Shown piece after piece: positions 1 to 7,899 of a DNA stretch of 64,000 nt. Every line of letters begins with the position of its first letter. Position 1 is the first letter of the stretch. The stretch is from Sporobacter sp038405045 (lineage in GTDB: Bacteria; Bacillota; Clostridia; Oscillospirales; Oscillospiraceae): contig JBBZIV010000001.1 of NCBI GenBank assembly GCA_038405045.1, forward strand, positions 496,001-560,000, written 5' to 3'. The notes beneath the pieces were generated by a model. The model had not been told where the DNA came from. It saw nothing but the letters and a program-made list of their open reading frames with translations, and ran no database searches. The position numbers were made by a program, and so were the translations under genes.

Positions 1-2
1 AC

Positions 3-59
3 CGGGACAGAGCGCCTGCTATGGAAAGCGACATGACAGACCGCCCGGCGGCGTCGTAA
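3..59 (+). CDS. C-terminal tail of an upstream gene (partial, doubtful)
   Basis: An open frame enters from the left edge and stops with TAA at 57-59, giving only 18 residues, Arg/Asp/Ala rich. It is followed by a GC-rich hairpin and then recO, so it may be the end of the gene before recO. It is too short to recognise, and it does not look like the usual end of Era, the common recO neighbour. Confidence 0.25.
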   Translation, partial: RDRAPAMESDMTDRPAAS

Positions 60-78
60 AATCAACGTGCAACATAAA

Positions 79-107
79 GAGGCCTGCCGCAATAACAGGC
101 AGGCCTC
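79..107 (+). terminator. GC-rich hairpin before recO
   Basis: Perfect 10-bp inverted repeat GAGGCCTGCC / GGCAGGCCTC with a 9-nt loop. There is no U-tract after it on either strand, so it may be a weak or factor-assisted terminator, or an RNA-stabilising hairpin in the recO leader. Confidence 0.4.
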
Positions 108-129
108 GCTGTCAAAGGAATAAAAACCG

Positions 130-864
130 ATGTACATAAACACGACGGGGCTTGTTCTGCGCGAGACGGCGTATAAGGATTCAAGCAAAATATTAACGGT
201 TCTGACGTCGACGGAGGGGAAGCTCACGGTGTCGGCCCGCGGCGTCATGCGCCGAGGCAGTGCGCTTGCCGCCGCCGCCCAGCCGCTGGCGTATTCCGAA
301 ATGACGCTCTTTCAAAGCCGCGACCGCTGGACGCTGACGGAAGCACGGACGATTGAGCTCTTTTCCGGCTTGTCACGCGATGTGACGCTTTTATCACTTG
401 GCGCGTATTTTGCCGAGCTTCTTGAAGCCGTGTCCGACGAGGACAGCCCAAATCCGGATATCTTGTCGCTCGGGCTCAACGCCCTGTATCTTTTGAGCAC
501 GGGAGAGAATAACGAAAAGCGCGTTAAGGCCGCTTTTGAAACGCGCCTTTTGTGCCTAGCCGGTTTTGAGCCGGCTGTCTTCTCCTGCCATGTCTGCTCG
601 CGGGCGGATGTTCAGTCACCCGTTCTCGACCCCGTCGGCGGGGGTATTCGCTGCCGCGTGTGCGGCGGCGGAGAGGCGTTACCGATCTGCAATGCGTCGC
701 TTGAAGCGCTGCGCTATATCGTCTCAGCCGACGCGAAAAAAGTCTTCTCATTCAAGCTTGAGCCTGAGGCGCTCTTGCGCCTGTCCCGCGCCGCGGAGTC
801 CTACGCACTGACACAGCTCGGCCGCGGCTTCAAAACGCTGGACTATTACAAGGGGCTGCTCTAA
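130..864 (+). CDS. recO: DNA repair protein RecO
   Basis: RecO mediator of the RecFOR recombinational repair pathway; it helps load RecA on SSB-coated single-stranded DNA. The 244 residues are the usual length. The N-terminal OB-fold begins with the typical TTGLVLRETAYKDSSKILTVLT pattern (first 20 residues or so are diagnostic), and a four-cysteine zinc site is visible as C153-x2-C156 and C175-x2-C178. The ATG at 130 follows an AAGGAAT-type ribosome site at 114-120. It stands alone between a hairpin and a degenerate transposase/REP patch, upstream of mutS2, so two DNA-repair genes sit side by side. Confidence 0.95.
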   Translation: MYINTTGLVLRETAYKDSSKILTVLTSTEGKLTVSARGVMRRGSALAAAAQPLAYSEMTLFQSRDRWTLTEARTIELFSGLSRDVTLLSLGAYFAELLEAVSDEDSPNPDILSLGLNALYLLSTGENNEKRVKAAFETRLLCLAGFEPAVFSCHVCSRADVQSPVLDPVGGGIRCRVCGGGEALPICNASLEALRYIVSADAKKVFSFKLEPEALLRLSRAAESYALTQLGRGFKTLDYYKGLL

Positions 865-876
865 GCAATTGCGCCA

Positions 877-902
877 GGGCGGGCATGGAAACCCGCCCCT
901 AC
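877..902. repeat. REP-type palindrome, copy 1
   Basis: Hairpin with arms GGGCGGG / CCCGCCC, followed by CTAC. On the minus strand it starts GTAGGGGCGGG. The same GTAGGGGC start followed by a GC-rich inverted repeat recurs at 9242-9266, 9391-9415 and 52473-52497, so this is one dispersed palindrome family. It lies directly in front of a REP-associated transposase remnant. Confidence 0.75.
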
Positions 903-907
903 CGAAT

Positions 908-1096
908 CTAATTGGTCAGCTCAAATCTTTTACAACGCGACGGTACAACGAGATGAGCGGCGCAAAAAATAATATCCTCTGGCAGAGAAATTTCTACGAA
1001 CATATCATCCGAAATGAGCGGGATTATAGCGATGTATGGAAGTATATCGATGACAATCCGGCAAAATGGGCGGAGGATACATACTATAGGCCTTGA
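908..1096 (+). pseudogene. C-terminal remnant of a REP-associated tyrosine transposase (RAYT, IS200-like)
   Basis: This short open frame encodes the end of a TnpA_REP/Y1-type transposase. The stretch WQRNFYEHIIRNERDYSDVW followed by a YIDDNPAKW motif is characteristic of the C-terminus of RAYT proteins. The catalytic HUH and Tyr region is absent, since the upstream sequence goes straight into a REP hairpin and recO. It is therefore a dead fragment. The stop is at 1094-1096, just before mutS2. The REP-type palindromes elsewhere in the window are probably mobilised by an intact relative elsewhere in the genome (inference). Confidence 0.75.
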
Positions 1097-1107
1097 AGGT
1101 ATCACAC

Positions 1108-3483
1108 ATGACGCTGTATGAAAAGTCACTGAAAACAATTGAACTCCCGGCTGTTTTGCAGCTTCTGGCTGCCGAGGCGTACACCCCCGGGGCCAAGGAG
1201 GCAGCACTCGCCTTGACCCCGTCGGACGATCCTTGGGTTGTTCGCGCGCTCCTGGCGGAGACGACGGCCGCGAAGACGATGATGGTTCTGCGCGGCAGCC
1301 CATCCTTTTCCGGCGTGCGCGACGTGCGCAGCGCCGTGCGCCGGGCGGACAGAGGCGGTGTTTTATCGACCGGCGAGCTTCTTGATGTCGCGGCGGTCCT
1401 GCGCGCCACCGCCGACGCTGTTGCCTATGCCGCCGGCGACAGAGCGGAAAAAACGCCGATCGACGATCTGTTTAACGCGCTCGTGCCCAATAAATATCTC
1501 GAGGGCAAAATCTCGACAAGCATCGTCGCTGTTGACGACATAGCCAATTCGACGAGCGCCGCATTGTCGGACATCCGCCGGAAAATGCGCCTTGCCGGTG
1601 ACAGGGTCCGTCAGACGCTTCAGAAAATCATCGCGTCGCCAACGTATGCCAAAGCCTTGCAGGACCCCATCATCACGCTGAGAAACGACCGGTATGTCGT
1701 CCCGGTGAAGGCCGAGCAGAAATCGGCCGTCCCGGGCCTCGTCCATGACGTCTCCGCTTCCGGCTCAACGTTATTTGTCGAGCCGATGGCCGTTGTGCAG
1801 CTCAACAATGAAATCCGTGAACTGCTCTCGGCGGAAAAACAGGAGATTGACCGAATTTTAGCGGAGCTATCGGCCGAAACGGCAACGTTCGGGGAAGCGA
1901 TCATTGGCAATGTGACAACGCTGTCCGCCCTCGACCTCATCTTTTCCAAAGCAAAGCTGTCTTACCGGCTAAACGCGAGCGAGCCTGCCATTTCTGAGGA
2001 CGGGCGGCTCAATTTCCGCCGCGCACGCCACCCGCTGTTAGACATCAAAACCGCCGTTCCTATCGACGTGCGCCTCGGCGGGGAGACGGACACACTCGTC
2101 ATTACAGGCCCAAACACGGGCGGCAAAACTGTCGCGCTGAAAACACTCGGCCTTTTGTCGGCCATGGCCGCGTGCGGCCTCCACCTGCCGGCGGAGGACG
2201 GCAGCAGCGTACCGGTTTTCAAAAACATCCTCGCCGATATCGGTGATGAGCAGTCCATCGAGCAGTCTTTGTCAACGTTCTCTGCGCACATGACGAATAT
2301 TGTCGCTATCCTTGAACACTGTACAGACGGATCGCTTCTTCTGTTCGATGAGCTCGGCGCGGGCACAGACCCCGTTGAAGGCGCGGCGCTGGCTGCCGCG
2401 ATTATAGACAACGCGCGCCAAAAGGGTGCGGTGACCGCCGCGACGACGCATTATCCGGAGCTTAAGCTGTACGCGATGACGACAAAGGGCGTTTTAAACG
2501 CCGCCTGCGAGTTTGATGTGGAGACACTCCGCCCCACTTATAAGCTTTTAATCGGCGTGCCCGGCAAATCAAACGCCTTCGCCATTTCTGCCCGGCTCGG
2601 TTTGCCGCAAGAGATCATCCGTGACGCCGCCCGGCGCGTTGATACCGGCAGCGCGACCTTTGAAGAGGTCCTTGGGAACTTAGAGCAGCTGCGGCGCGAC
2701 GTGGAAGATGAGCGCGAAACAACGCGCCGTCTCTTACGGGAAGCCACTGAAAAGGCTCAAAAAGCCGACGAAAATTTAGCAGCGACGGCGCGTGAGCGGG
2801 AAAAGGCGGCGGCTATTGCCCAGCGCGAGGCGGATCGTATTTTAAAATCGGCGCGCCAAACGGCCGACGACGTGATGGAGGAACTCAAAGAAGTCCGCCG
2901 TGCATCGTCCAAGGCCGACGGATGGCAAAAGGCGAACGCCATGAAATCAGATGTTTACCGCCGTCTTAACGAGGCGGAAAGCGCCCGGGGCAACAGTTCG
3001 TGGGAGACCGTGGCCGAGACGCCGCAGCGCCCCGTCGCACCGGGGGACACGGTGATGCTCGTCGGCCTCGGCACGACGGCGACGGTCGCCGACATTTCGC
3101 CCGACGGGACGCTGTCCCTCCAGGCGGGTGCCATGAAAATTACGGCTCGGCCGGAGGAGGTACGTCTTGTTGAAACGCCGAAGGCACAGCGCCAAAAGGC
3201 AGTCGCCCAATCATCAGCGAAGCTCCATACGGTCGGCGCGAGCTCGGAAATCGACCTGCGCGGCATGATGACGGATGAGGCGATTCCCATTTTGGAACGA
3301 TATCTGGATAACGCCCGGCTTGCCCGCCTCCAGACAGTCACGGTTATTCACGGCAAGGGCACCGGCGCTTTGCGCCAAGCCGTGCATCAGAGCCTCCGGC
3401 GAGACAGCAACGTCAAATCGTTTCGTCTTGGCCGCTACGGCGAAGGGGAGATGGGTGTCACCATCGTCGAACTCAAGGGATAA
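1108..3483 (+). CDS. mutS2: Endonuclease MutS2 (Smr domain, ribosome/recombination ATPase)
   Basis: MutS2 family ATPase, 791 residues, the normal length. The Walker A motif GPNTGGKT is at residues 334-341, followed by the MutS signature region and a Walker B LLLFDELGAGTDP. A long charged coiled-coil region follows the ATPase (about residues 510-620), and a Smr nuclease domain occupies the C-terminus with the EIDLRGMM and HGKGTGALR motifs. Family members suppress homologous recombination and act on collided ribosomes. An upstream TTG at 1093 is also possible, but ATG at 1108 has an AAGGT site 7 nt ahead and is preferred. The stop is doubled (TAATAA). Confidence 0.96.
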   Translation: MTLYEKSLKTIELPAVLQLLAAEAYTPGAKEAALALTPSDDPWVVRALLAETTAAKTMMVLRGSPSFSGVRDVRSAVRRADRGGVLSTGELLDVAAVLRATADAVAYAAGDRAEKTPIDDLFNALVPNKYLEGKISTSIVAVDDIANSTSAALSDIRRKMRLAGDRVRQTLQKIIASPTYAKALQDPIITLRNDRYVVPVKAEQKSAVPGLVHDVSASGSTLFVEPMAVVQLNNEIRELLSAEKQEIDRILAELSAETATFGEAIIGNVTTLSALDLIFSKAKLSYRLNASEPAISEDGRLNFRRARHPLLDIKTAVPIDVRLGGETDTLVITGPNTGGKTVALKTLGLLSAMAACGLHLPAEDGSSVPVFKNILADIGDEQSIEQSLSTFSAHMTNIVAILEHCTDGSLLLFDELGAGTDPVEGAALAAAIIDNARQKGAVTAATTHYPELKLYAMTTKGVLNAACEFDVETLRPTYKLLIGVPGKSNAFAISARLGLPQEIIRDAARRVDTGSATFEEVLGNLEQLRRDVEDERETTRRLLREATEKAQKADENLAATAREREKAAAIAQREADRILKSARQTADDVMEELKEVRRASSKADGWQKANAMKSDVYRRLNEAESARGNSSWETVAETPQRPVAPGDTVMLVGLGTTATVADISPDGTLSLQAGAMKITARPEEVRLVETPKAQRQKAVAQSSAKLHTVGASSEIDLRGMMTDEAIPILERYLDNARLARLQTVTVIHGKGTGALRQAVHQSLRRDSNVKSFRLGRYGEGEMGVTIVELKG

Positions 3484-3523
3484 TAAACGCATTGTCATTT
3501 GTACTGAAATTCGTATTATCGAC

Positions 3524-3552
3524 TTGACGATGCCGCACCTGTTTGGTAAAGT
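3524..3552 (+). promoter_or_regulatory. Sigma-A promoter of the HPr-like gene
   Basis: TTGACG (3524-3529), a 17-nt spacer and TAAAGT (3547-3552), ending about 70 nt before the start codon in the mutS2-HPr gap. Confidence 0.65.
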
Positions 3553-3620
3553 ATGAGTTAGAACAACGACTTGAAGCGTGAATTATCAGAACCTGCCGTA
3601 TTCATTAGGAGGAAACGCTC

Positions 3621-3884
3621 ATGTATATTAAAAACGCGACGATCAGGAATCAGGTTGGGCTCCATGCAAGACCGGCCACCTTCTTAATACAGAAAGCCAA
3701 CGAGTTTAAAAGCAGCCTCTGGATTGAAAAAGACGAGCGCAAGGTCAACGCGAAAAGCCTTCTTGGCGTGTTATCACTCGGCGTTGCCAAGGGCGCAGTT
3801 ATCAGCATCGTCGGCGACGGGCCGGACGAGGTCGAGGCTGTTGACACGCTTTGCCAGCTGATTGACTCCGATTTTGCCGAATAA
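3621..3884 (+). CDS. ptsH: HPr-family phosphocarrier protein
   Basis: An 87-residue HPr fold protein. The phosphorylatable histidine lies in GLHARPATFLIQKA (His15), and the regulatory serine region is KSLLGVLSLGVAKGA, where Ser46 of Gram-positive HPr would be phosphorylated by HPr kinase. HPr shuttles phosphate from enzyme I to sugar-specific PTS enzymes, and as Ser-P form is a CcpA corepressor. No ptsI or hprK lies nearby, so it could instead be a dedicated HPr paralogue; the presence of His15 argues against a pure Crh. It is monocistronic, with its own promoter, a GGAGG site and a strong terminator. Confidence 0.88.
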   Translation: MYIKNATIRNQVGLHARPATFLIQKANEFKSSLWIEKDERKVNAKSLLGVLSLGVAKGAVISIVGDGPDEVEAVDTLCQLIDSDFAE

Positions 3885-3896
3885 CGCTCAAAAACA

Positions 3897-3923
3897 AAAA
3901 GAGCCTGCTTTGCAGGCTCTTTT
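3897..3923. terminator. Bidirectional intrinsic terminator between HPr gene and aroQ
   Basis: Stem GAGCCTGC / GCAGGCTC with a 3-nt loop, A-rich on the left and T-rich on the right, so it can terminate both the plus-strand HPr transcript and the minus-strand aro operon. A second hairpin AAAGGCCGCC / GGCGGCCTTT at 3932-3958 overlaps the end of aroQ. Confidence 0.85.
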
Positions 3924-3942
3924 CTTATGACAAAGGCCGCCG

Positions 3943-4386
3943 TTAATCGGCGGCCTTTGCGATATGCTCTTTTAAGAATAAAAGCGCTTCCCGATACCCC
4001 TCGAAGCCCTTGCCCGCGATCGTTTTTAGGCACGCTTCCGACGTGTAGGAGTGCTGCCTGTAAGCTTCACGGCTTGTGATGTCGGAGATATGCACCTCGA
4101 CGGCAGGCAGCGCCACCGCCTTGAGCGCGTCCAAAATGGCAATACTTGTGTGCGTATAAGCGGCGGGGTTAATGACAATGCCGTCGGCTGTTCCGTACGC
4201 GTTTTGAATGGCGTCGACGATTGCACCTTCATGGTTTGACTGGAACAGCTCGACTGCGACACCGGCATGATCGGCCGCGCCGCGAATGAAATCGAGCAGG
4301 TCGCTGTAGCTTTGGCTGCCATAGATGCCCGGCTCGCGCAGACCGAGCATGTTGAGGTTCGGCCCGTTAATCACAAGAAATTTCAC
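3943..4386 (-). CDS. aroQ: 3-dehydroquinate dehydratase, type II
   Basis: Converts 3-dehydroquinate to 3-dehydroshikimate. At 147 residues it is the small type II enzyme. It shows the N-terminal INGPNLNMLGLREPGIYG block with the catalytic Tyr, the NPAAYTHTSIAILDAL block and the VEVHISDI(T)SRE block. It is the last gene of the aromatic amino-acid operon, 44 nt after the aroE/aroK fusion. The order of the operon puts step 3 of the pathway at its distal end. Confidence 0.95.
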   Translation of the reverse strand: MKFLVINGPNLNMLGLREPGIYGSQSYSDLLDFIRGAADHAGVAVELFQSNHEGAIVDAIQNAYGTADGIVINPAAYTHTSIAILDALKAVALPAVEVHISDITSREAYRQHSYTSEACLKTIAGKGFEGYREALLFLKEHIAKAAD

Positions 4387-4430
4387 TGTATAACCCTTCT
4401 TTTGTTCAGAATCCGGCAGCGGTATACCCG

Positions 4431-5654
4431 CTAAATGCCTGTTGCCGCCCGGACGGACGCGACGGTCTCATCAACGCTCGTGACGGTGAGGTGATGGTCG
4501 CACCAGCTGCTGTAAAGCGGCAGACGCTCTTCGGCAAGCGCCGAGACACCCTGCTGCTGCGACAGCGGCCGCCCGGAGACGGGGAGGTCAGTCAGCGCGC
4601 GGTCGAGAAAGACGCAGACGCTGTTTTGCCGGATGAGCCGCAGATTTTCGGGCGTTTTGACAATGCCGCCGCCCGTTGCAATCACCGTGCCGCTCTCCTT
4701 GGAAACATCGCGCAGAACGTCCGTCTCCAGCCGACGGAACGCTGGCTCTCCAAGCTGCCTGAATATGGCGGGGATACTTTTCCCGGCCCGCGCGGCAATG
4801 AGCTCGTCGGTGTCGACAAACGGGCGGTTTATCGCGCGTGCGAGCGCTTTGCCCGTCGTTGATTTGCCGCTGCCCGGCATGCCGATGAGGACGATATTGC
4901 GTGTCGTCCGGGCGATGTTTTCGGTGATCTCGTCAATAACGCCGTCGTCAATCGGTCTGCCGGTAAAGAGCTCGGCGGCGCGCTTAGCCTGCGCCACGAG
5001 CATGGGAAGCCCGCCGATACAGGGAATACCGCGCGCAGCGGCGTCAAGCATCAATGATGTCTTCGCCGGATTATAAATAATATCGATGACGGCCTCAAGA
5101 TCCGGAAAAAGGCCGAGGTCAACGGGTGACACGCCGTTATGGGGGTACATACCGACGGGTGTTGTGTTGATGAGGAGGGCGGCGTCCGCGTGGCTTGACA
5201 GATTGTCATAATTGTCCGCGCCACCGCGCGAAATGGTAACGACAGTGGCGGCCTTCTCGTCGGCCAAGACAGCCCGGACGGCGAGGGAAGAGCCACCGCT
5301 GCCAAGAACGAGCACCTTTTTGCCCGCAGCGGTTTTGACGACCTTTTTGAGCAGGTACAAAAAACCGTCGTAGTCGGTGTTGTCACCGACAAGGGCCCCG
5401 TCTGTCCGCCGCGTGATCGTGTTGACGCTGCCGATGGCTTTGGCCTTGTCGGTCAAGCCGGACAAAAACGGGATGACCGTTTTTTTATAGGGAATTGTCA
5501 CGTTTAGTCCGTCAAAATCCCCTTGGTTTAAAAAAGTGGCGACATCCTCCGGCGCGATTTCATAGAGCTTGTACGCATAATCGCCGAGGCTTGCGTGGAT
5601 AAGCGGGGAAAAGCTGTGTGTGAGCTTTTCCCCGAGCAGACCATACTGTTTCAT
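4431..5654 (-). CDS. aroE/aroK: Fused shikimate dehydrogenase - shikimate kinase
   Basis: A single 407-residue protein carrying steps 4 and 5 of the shikimate pathway. Residues 1 to about 245 are AroE: the shikimate-binding SFSP at 14-17, catalytic Lys in NVTIPYK (K57), NTDYDG (Asp94) and the NADP-binding GSGGSSLA. Residues from about 252 are AroK: the P-loop GMPGSGKST at 258-266, DTDELI, and the GGGIV shikimate-binding segment. No stop or frameshift separates the halves, and the linker is only a few residues. The start ATG overlaps the pheA stop (ATGA), so the two are translationally coupled. Confidence 0.95.
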   Translation of the reverse strand: MKQYGLLGEKLTHSFSPLIHASLGDYAYKLYEIAPEDVATFLNQGDFDGLNVTIPYKKTVIPFLSGLTDKAKAIGSVNTITRRTDGALVGDNTDYDGFLYLLKKVVKTAAGKKVLVLGSGGSSLAVRAVLADEKAATVVTISRGGADNYDNLSSHADAALLINTTPVGMYPHNGVSPVDLGLFPDLEAVIDIIYNPAKTSLMLDAAARGIPCIGGLPMLVAQAKRAAELFTGRPIDDGVIDEITENIARTTRNIVLIGMPGSGKSTTGKALARAINRPFVDTDELIAARAGKSIPAIFRQLGEPAFRRLETDVLRDVSKESGTVIATGGGIVKTPENLRLIRQNSVCVFLDRALTDLPVSGRPLSQQQGVSALAEERLPLYSSWCDHHLTVTSVDETVASVRAATGI

Positions 5655-6793
5655 ACGATTTCCGAATAGCTGCCGAGATACCGGAACTCGTCGCAGATGG
5701 CATCGAGCTCGCCGATGAGCTCGGTAAACTGCGGGGAGTAGACGGGCGTATCAAGGTCGAAATAGAACATAAACTCAAAGTCGCGGTCAGGGAGGGGGCG
5801 GCTTTCCAGCTTGATGAGGTTGATGCCAAGCGCGTAAAAACGGGCGAGGATTCTGTACAGAGAGCCCGGCTTGTGCGGCAGCGCCAGCATAATGCTTGTT
5901 TTGTCGGCCCCGGGGTAGATTTCAAGCGCTTTCGAAATGCAGATAAAGCGCGTATAGTTGTTGCCTTTGTCCTGAACGGAATCGGCAAGGCTTAAGAGGC
6001 CATACAGGTCGGCGCAATTGCGGGAGGACAGCGCCGCAACGTCCGTCCTGTTTGAGTTTGCGACCATTTGGGCGGCAACGGCCGTGTTTTCGCACGCGGT
6101 AATGGTGACGCCGGTCAGTGTTTTTATAAAAGCCGCACACTGGTTGATCGCCTGCTCGTGGGAGTAGATTTCCTTGATGTCCTTGAGTGCGGTGCCTTTT
6201 TTGGCAAGCAGGTTATGGTCGATTTTCAGCCGCACGCTGCGCACAATGTAAAAGTGATAGTTCATCATGAGGTCATAGATTTTATTGATAGACCCCGCCG
6301 TGCTGTTTTCCAGCGGCAGAACGCCGTATTTGCAAAGGCCTGCGTCAATGGCAGCGAAAACGCTGTCAAACGTCGAGCAATAGAGAATGTTCGGCAGGGC
6401 GAAAAGCTTTTCGCAAGCCAGCTGCGAGTAAGCGCCCTCAATGCCCTGACAGGCGACGACGGCGTCCCTTGGGAAGAGTTTGGCTGTCTCCTCTACGGCA
6501 GTCGTGATGTCAGCGACAAGCGGCGAAACGGGGTGATAGTATTTCTCCTGATACGATCGGCTGAGGTCAAACAGGAGTGTGTAAAGAGACGCCGTGTATG
6601 TGCGCAATTCTTCCGGCGTTTTTTCAACGATGGCATTAAGCTTCAGCCGTTCGCGCGCCGGGTCAAAGATCGGCAGGTTGTTTTCTTTCTTGTAGGCCGC
6701 AAGCGCTGCTGAAATTTCCATCCGGCGCGTAAATGCCCGGATGATGTCCTCGTCGACACGGTCAATCTCTGTTCGGAGGTCGTTGATATCCAT
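5651..6793 (-). CDS. pheA: Bifunctional chorismate mutase / prephenate dehydratase
   Basis: P-protein, 380 residues. It contains an AroQ-class chorismate mutase (residues 1-90, beginning MDINDLRTEIDRVDEDI), a prephenate dehydratase domain (about 108-285, with the NNYTRFICIS block that carries the catalytic TRF) and a C-terminal ACT domain (about 298-372, with HKPGSLYRIL and ESRPLPDRDFEF), where phenylalanine binds for feedback inhibition in this family. It makes phenylpyruvate from chorismate. The start lies 11 nt downstream of aroC. Confidence 0.96.
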   Translation of the reverse strand: MDINDLRTEIDRVDEDIIRAFTRRMEISAALAAYKKENNLPIFDPARERLKLNAIVEKTPEELRTYTASLYTLLFDLSRSYQEKYYHPVSPLVADITTAVEETAKLFPRDAVVACQGIEGAYSQLACEKLFALPNILYCSTFDSVFAAIDAGLCKYGVLPLENSTAGSINKIYDLMMNYHFYIVRSVRLKIDHNLLAKKGTALKDIKEIYSHEQAINQCAAFIKTLTGVTITACENTAVAAQMVANSNRTDVAALSSRNCADLYGLLSLADSVQDKGNNYTRFICISKALEIYPGADKTSIMLALPHKPGSLYRILARFYALGINLIKLESRPLPDRDFEFMFYFDLDTPVYSPQFTELIGELDAICDEFRYLGSYSEIV

Positions 6794-6804
6794 GGTGTTG
6801 CTCC

Positions 6805-7899
6805 TTATCTTTGATAGCCCTTAAAGGCGATAAATGCATCTAAAACGGCAATAGCGGCGGCCGCCTCAATAACAGGGACGGCCCGCGGGACGATCGTGGG
6901 GTCGTGACGGCCGTGGATGGAGAGCGTCACATCCTTTTTTCCGGAAAAGCTCACGCTCTTTTGCTCCTTGGCAATCGACGGCGTCGGCTTGACGGCGGCG
7001 CGGAAGACAAGCGGCATACCGGACGTAATGCCCCCAAGAATGCCGCCGTGGTTGTTCGTGCGTGTTCGAACGGTGTCGCCGTCCATGTAAAAGCTGTCGT
7101 TATTTTCCGATCCGCGCAGGCGCGCACCGTCAAAACCGCTGCCGAAATCAAGGCCCTTCACAGCCGGAATACCGAAGACAATGGCGGCAATGCGGCTTTC
7201 CATGCCGTCAAACATCGGGTCACCAAGCCCGACAGGCAGGCCGACAGCCGCACATTCAATAATGCCGCCTAAAGAGTCGCCGTCTGCTCGTGCCGTTTCA
7301 ATCAAGGCGCGCATCGCGCTGCCCGCCGCGTCGTCAAGCACGGGGAAGTCGGCACCGTGCAACAGCGCAAGGTCATCGGACGTGATATGAGCCGGATCAA
7401 AGCGCCGGTCGGCAACAGTGCCAAGCGCGGCAATATGAGCCGCAACCTGAATCTGCTCCCGCTGCAAAAGCTGAAGGCAGATGCCGCCGGCGATACAGAG
7501 GGGAGCCGTCAGGCGGCCAGAGAAGTGACCGCCGCCGCGAATATCATTGGCGCCATGATACTTCATATGCGCCGTAAAGTCGGCGTGCGCCGGGCGCGGT
7601 ACATCCATTAAGTCGGCGTAATCGCCGGAGCGCGTATTTGTGTTGCGGATGACGGCCGCCAGCGGCGCGCCGCACGTCACGCCGTCCACAAGGCCGGAGA
7701 GGATTTCCGGTCTGTCGAGCTCCTTGCGCTGCGTTGAATAGCTGTTATTGCCCGGCGCGCGGCGGCTTAAGAACAGGTCGAGCGCGTCCAGATCGAGCTT
7801 TTCACCGGCAGGCAGCCCGTCGATGACAACGCCGATCGCCGCGCCGTGTGACTGCCCGAATATCGATATTTTAATGTTCTGCCCGTAGACGGATGCCAT
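6805..7899 (-). CDS. aroC: Chorismate synthase
   Basis: Last step to chorismate (5-enolpyruvylshikimate-3-phosphate to chorismate, needing reduced FMN). The 364 residues are the usual length. Family signatures are visible: GQSHGAAIGVVIDGLPAG at the N-terminus, RAPGNNSYSTQRKE, HADFTAHMKYHGANDIRGGGHFSGR (read as shorter blocks around HADFT and GGGHFSGR) and GGITSGMP. It abuts the aroA stop codon, with its ribosome site inside aroA. Confidence 0.96.
   Translation of the reverse strand: MASVYGQNIKISIFGQSHGAAIGVVIDGLPAGEKLDLDALDLFLSRRAPGNNSYSTQRKELDRPEILSGLVDGVTCGAPLAAVIRNTNTRSGDYADLMDVPRPAHADFTAHMKYHGANDIRGGGHFSGRLTAPLCIAGGICLQLLQREQIQVAAHIAALGTVADRRFDPAHITSDDLALLHGADFPVLDDAAGSAMRALIETARADGDSLGGIIECAAVGLPVGLGDPMFDGMESRIAAIVFGIPAVKGLDFGSGFDGARLRGSENNDSFYMDGDTVRTRTNNHGGILGGITSGMPLVFRAAVKPTPSIAKEQKSVSFSGKKDVTLSIHGRHDPTIVPRAVPVIEAAAAIAVLDAFIAFKGYQR

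Noticed and set aside
3621..3884. HPr-like gene as Crh
   Set aside because: The phosphorylatable His15 is present, whereas Crh lacks it.
6068..6712. Long plus-strand open frame opposite pheA (214 codons)
   Set aside because: It lies wholly inside the pheA coding sequence; composition shadow without recognisable motifs.
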